Below are positions 3,818 through 6,018 of a DNA stretch of 6,018 bases, in pieces (within the stretch, counting starts at the first letter, position 1; every line of letters starts with the position of its first letter). The notes under the pieces were generated by a model. The model worked only from the letters and a program-made list of their open reading frames with translations, ran no database searches and was not told where the DNA came from. The DNA comes from Streptosporangiaceae bacterium. GTDB lineage: Bacteria > Actinomycetota > Actinomycetes > Streptosporangiales > Streptosporangiaceae. Where the stretch lies: the NCBI GenBank assembly GCA_030045215.1, contig JASIBJ010000099.1, positions 1 to 6,018 on the forward strand, given 5' to 3'. The translations under genes and the position numbers were made by a program.

Positions 3818-4765
3818 ATGAGCAGTCACGTCGGCGACGAGATCACCATTCCGGGAAGGCCCGAGGTGCGGGAGGTGTCTGCCGGGATCTATGCCTATGT
3901 CCAGCCCGATGGCACCTGGTGGATCAACAACACCGGCTTCCTCGTCGGGCCGCAGGGAGTCATCAGCATTGACTCGTGTGCGACCTGGCGCCGCACGCGC
4001 GCCTATCAGGAGGCCATCGCGGCAGTAACGCCGGCGCCGGTGCGTGCGGTGGTCAACACGCATCACCACGGCGATCACACGTTCGGCAACTGCCTGTTTC
4101 CGGCGGCGGCGATCGTGTCGCACGAGCGTGCCCGGGCTGAGGCCATCGCCTTTGGCCCGCCGCGGCCGCTGCCCTTCTGGGACGGTCCTGATTGGGGCGA
4201 TCTCCGCCTCGACCCGCCCTTCATTACCTTTACCGACCAGATCACCCTGCACTCCGGAGACCTGGGCGCGCAGGTCCGCTACGTCGGCGCGCCAGCGCAC
4301 ACGACAAACGACTCGATCATCTGGATTCCCGACCGTTCCGTGCTGTTCTGCGGTGACCTGATCTTCAATGGCGGCACGCCGTTCCTGCTCATGGGCTCGG
4401 TATCCGGAGCGATCGAGGTGCTCGAACAGGTGGTGCGGCCGCTTGGCGCGAAGACGATCGTGCCCGGTCATGGCCCGGTATTTGCCGGTGCCGGACCCGT
4501 GGACGCAACGCTGGATTACCTGAGCTTCGTGCTGGACCTGGCAACCCGCGCACTCGAGGCCGGGCTGTCTCCGCTGCAAGCCGCCCGCGACACTGATCTG
4601 GGCAACTTCGCCGGCTGGCCCGACTCTGAACGGATCGTCGGCAACCTCCACCGCGCTTGCGCCGAGCTGACCGGGACCCCGCGCGGCGCCCCCATCGACG
4701 TCACCGCGGCGCTCACCGACATGGTCGCCTACAACGGCGGAGCCCCGCTCACCTGTCTTGCTTAG
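3818..4765 (+). CDS. Metallo-beta-lactamase-fold hydrolase, substrate unknown
   Basis: The protein is 315 residues of cytoplasmic type (no signal peptide). It is a complete MBL-fold domain with the binuclear metal ligand set: HxHxDH at 82-87 (in NTHHHGDHTFGN), His161 (GAPAHTTND), Asp180 (FCGDLIF) and His218 (VPGHGP). These ligands and the N-terminal GTWWINNTGFLVG-type strand match a family common in actinomycetes and described only as MBL-fold hydrolases. The His161-x-x-Asn-Asp context is as in many non-beta-lactamase members (SoxH-like, cyclase-like or thioester hydrolases). A helical C-terminal region (about 225-315) follows the metal site and may shape the substrate pocket. It is not a good candidate for an antibiotic beta-lactamase because no export signal is present. 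It is transcribed alone and convergent to the GNAT gene, so its context gives no substrate. Confidence 0.92.
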   Translation: MSSHVGDEITIPGRPEVREVSAGIYAYVQPDGTWWINNTGFLVGPQGVISIDSCATWRRTRAYQEAIAAVTPAPVRAVVNTHHHGDHTFGNCLFPAAAIVSHERARAEAIAFGPPRPLPFWDGPDWGDLRLDPPFITFTDQITLHSGDLGAQVRYVGAPAHTTNDSIIWIPDRSVLFCGDLIFNGGTPFLLMGSVSGAIEVLEQVVRPLGAKTIVPGHGPVFAGAGPVDATLDYLSFVLDLATRALEAGLSPLQAARDTDLGNFAGWPDSERIVGNLHRACAELTGTPRGAPIDVTAALTDMVAYNGGAPLTCLA

Positions 4766-4775
4766 GTACGGCAAG
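4757..4775. terminator. Weak stem-loop between convergent genes
   Basis: CTTGC (4757-4761) pairs with GCAAG (4771-4775) around a 9-nt loop spanning the hydrolase stop. Only 22 bases separate the two convergent stop codons, so any terminator here would serve both strands. The stem is short and the call is weak. Confidence 0.28.
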
Positions 4776-4787
4776 CCCGCCCCGCGG

Positions 4788-5228
4788 TCAGCAGATCTCG
4801 AGCACCATGCGGGGTGCGGTGCCGAACTCCGTCGCTGTCATGCCGCAGTCGGTGAAGCCGGCGGCGCGATAGAACGCCAGCGCGTGCGGGTTGGCGGTTA
4901 CCTCCAGGCGCGGGACGCCGCGTGCCCGCCCGACCTCCACGACCTGGCCGACCAGCGCCATCGCGATGCCGCGCCGCCGATAGTCCGGGTCGACGAACAG
5001 GTCCTCCAGCTCCATGCCGCCATCCGCCTCGGCCGAGGTGGCGAAGCCGACAACCACCCCATCCTCTTCCGCCACGTAAGTGCGGCCTTCCGCCAGCGCC
5101 TCGGGCCCCAGGATCAGGTACTCGGGGTGAGCAAGCAGGATGTCCCGATCGCCGGGGTTCGACAGTGAAGCGCGGCGGTAGACCCCGTTCGCGGCAACGA
5201 GGTCGGCGGGCGTGCCGAGCCGGATCAT
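4788..5228 (-). CDS. GNAT-family N-acetyltransferase (146 aa)
   Basis: The product is a single GNAT domain that would transfer an acetyl group from acetyl-CoA to an amine. Motif A is LEDLFVDPDYRRRGIAMALV (74-93), with the acetyl-CoA pyrophosphate loop RRRGIA (84-89). Motif B is NPHALAFYRAAGF (113-125). The acidic strand MELEDLFVDP is typical of small-molecule or protein N-terminal acetylases, but the substrate cannot be read. I place the start at the ATG 5228, giving MIRLGTPADL, the usual first strand of the fold. The frame stays open further upstream, to a GTG at 5285 and a TTG at 5336, but the added residues look like non-conserved Arg/Ala-rich sequence. None of these starts has a strong Shine-Dalgarno, so the start remains uncertain. 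It lies 148 nt downstream of the amidohydrolase and may or may not share its transcript. Confidence 0.88.
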   Translation of the reverse strand: MIRLGTPADLVAANGVYRRASLSNPGDRDILLAHPEYLILGPEALAEGRTYVAEEDGVVVGFATSAEADGGMELEDLFVDPDYRRRGIAMALVGQVVEVGRARGVPRLEVTANPHALAFYRAAGFTDCGMTATEFGTAPRMVLEIC

Positions 5229-5340
5229 CAACCCATTGTGCAGCCCGCGCGCCGCGGCGCAGGCTGATCGCCGTTCTGGCGGCACGCTGAGCCACGCTCC
5301 GCCGCGCTCAGGGCTGGCCGCCTTAGACCTCCGCAACCTT

Positions 5341-5378
5341 GGCGCCGGGCATCAATGCGCCGAGGTCCCCGGCACCTC
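5341..5378 (-). terminator. Inverted repeats at the end of the amidohydrolase gene
   Basis: GAGGT/ACCTC (5362-5366 with 5374-5378) overlaps the amidohydrolase stop. Next to it, GGCGC/GCGCC (5341-5345 with 5357-5361) and GCAT/ATGC (5349-5358) offer alternative stems. GACCTC at 5326-5331 can also pair with GAGGTC at 5362-5367. There is no U-tract. This may be a terminator for the minus-strand gene; the rest of 5229-5340 shows no clear promoter for the GNAT gene. Confidence 0.33.
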
Positions 5379-6018
5379 AGCCGCACTGATACCGGCGCTG
5401 GCCGCCGACCCAGGTCTGGGTTACGCGGACGTCGTCAAGCTGCTCGCGCGTCGCACCGACCGGATCGCCGTCGAGCATGGTCAAGTCGGCGAGCTTGCCC
5501 GGCTCAAGGCTGCCGACCCGGTGCGCTTTGCCGGCCGCGCGGGCGGCCGCGATCGTGTGCGCGGCGAGCGCGGTCGCGGGATCGAGCCGCAGGCCGGCAC
5601 TGCCGAGGAGCACGCCGGCACCGGTGCGGCGGCTGACCGCAGCCCGGATGGCGCCCAGCGGGTCCGGCGGGGTGACCGGCGCGTCCGACGACAGCGCCGG
5701 CAGCATCCCGAGTGCAACGAAGTCGCCGGCCGGGTTATAGCGCTGACCGAATTCCTCGCCGACGGCGGCCAGCACGCCATCGCCGAACGAGGCGTGGTGC
5801 GCGGGCTGCATCACCGGCCGGATGCCCGAATCGACCATGCGGCGCACCAGTTCCGGCGTCGGGAGCCCGCAGTGCTCTACCGTGTGCCGCACCCGGCCGC
5901 CCAGCCGAGCCTGTACCTGCTCCACGGCGTCGACCACGAGGCCGATCGCGTCCGGTGACTGGGCATGCGTCCCGGTCGTCAGGCCGGCCATGTGGGCGCT
6001 GGCAATGATGTCGGCGAG
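5377..6018 (-). CDS. YtcJ-like amidohydrolase (amidohydrolase 3 family), C-terminal part, 5' truncated by window edge
   Basis: This is a metal-dependent hydrolase of the amidohydrolase superfamily. The frame is open to the window edge, giving the last 213 residues of a protein whose relatives are typically above 500 residues. Visible signatures, numbered from the edge, are GTHAQSPDAIGLVVDAVEQV (15-34, the HAxGD-like His motif), RHTVEHCGLP (44-53), the strand ending in VMQPAHHASFGD (69-80), and LSSDAPVTPPDP (109-120) with the likely catalytic Asp112. The C-terminal EPGKLADLTMLDGDP (172-186) is the beta-sandwich return of the fold. The ATG at 5991 is internal, since conserved sequence continues upstream of it. 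The first metal-binding HxH of the superfamily lies outside the window. The substrate is unknown; relatives include N-substituted formamide deformylases. It has no evident connection with the plus-strand genes. Confidence 0.9.
   Translation of the reverse strand, partial: LADIIASAHMAGLTTGTHAQSPDAIGLVVDAVEQVQARLGGRVRHTVEHCGLPTPELVRRMVDSGIRPVMQPAHHASFGDGVLAAVGEEFGQRYNPAGDFVALGMLPALSSDAPVTPPDPLGAIRAAVSRRTGAGVLLGSAGLRLDPATALAAHTIAAARAAGKAHRVGSLEPGKLADLTMLDGDPVGATREQLDDVRVTQTWVGGQRRYQCG

Noticed and set aside
3145..3972. A 275-codon plus-strand frame bridging three genes
   Set aside because: It overlaps the lipoprotein end, the secreted protein and the hydrolase start in another frame, with Arg/His/Gln-rich sequence and no domain.
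3818..4765. Antibiotic-resistance beta-lactamase
   Set aside because: There is no signal peptide, and the sequence outside the metal ligands resembles general MBL-fold hydrolases, not periplasmic class B enzymes.
3380..4774. A 464-codon open frame on the minus strand opposite the secreted protein and hydrolase genes
   Set aside because: It is antisense to two well-supported genes, has low-complexity Arg/Gly/Asp-rich sequence without recognisable domains, and is the usual long shadow frame of GC-rich DNA.
5229..5336. Longer GNAT starting at TTG 5336 or GTG 5285
   Set aside because: The added residues are Arg/Ala/Ser-rich and not part of the GNAT fold, while the ATG at 5228 gives the canonical first strand. 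Not fully excluded, because no start has a strong ribosome binding site.
5212..5958. A 248-codon plus-strand frame at the right end
   Set aside because: It is the antisense shadow of the amidohydrolase and GNAT genes, which show clear catalytic motifs on the minus strand.

Overview
The window is very GC-rich, uses GTG starts and 4-nt stop/start overlaps, and encodes lipoproteins and secreted proteins. This points to a high-GC actinomycete, probably filamentous or soil-living; genus cannot be read from the sequence. Six protein genes run on the plus strand in its first four fifths, and two on the minus strand at the right end. Both outermost genes are cut by the window edges.

Bases 2-1953 (plus) are one tight operon: the end of kamD, all of kamE (the two subunits of adenosylcobalamin/PLP-dependent lysine 5,6-aminomutase), and a small hotdog-fold protein that closely resembles Kal, 3-aminobutyryl-CoA ammonia-lyase. 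These are steps of the beta-lysine (lysine fermentation) route: the mutase makes 3,5-diaminohexanoate, and Kal later releases ammonia from 3-aminobutyryl-CoA to give crotonyl-CoA. The linking genes kdd and kce and the 2,3-aminomutase kamA are not in the window. Between kamE and kal lie two nearly identical 107-bp direct repeats. Each repeat begins and ends in GTGA, so each forms a 36-codon reading frame overlapping its neighbours by 4 nt. The result is an unbroken chain of four GTGA stop/start overlaps from kamD to kal. This is the most unusual structure in the window.

Bases 1954-2182 hold several hairpins after kal, then an abrupt AT-rich island that probably carries the promoter of the next gene. 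Bases 2183-3232 encode a 349-residue lipoprotein of unknown role. A long hairpin follows, then a small secreted basic protein (3308-3691) that looks leaderless. Next is a metallo-beta-lactamase-fold hydrolase (3818-4765) with a strong ribosome binding site and a complete metal-ligand set. These three genes look like separate units, each preceded by a stem-loop.

On the minus strand, a GNAT acetyltransferase (5228-4788) converges on the hydrolase gene, and the C-terminal part of a YtcJ-like amidohydrolase (6018-5377) lies upstream of it. No tRNA, rRNA, CRISPR array, transposase or phage gene was seen.
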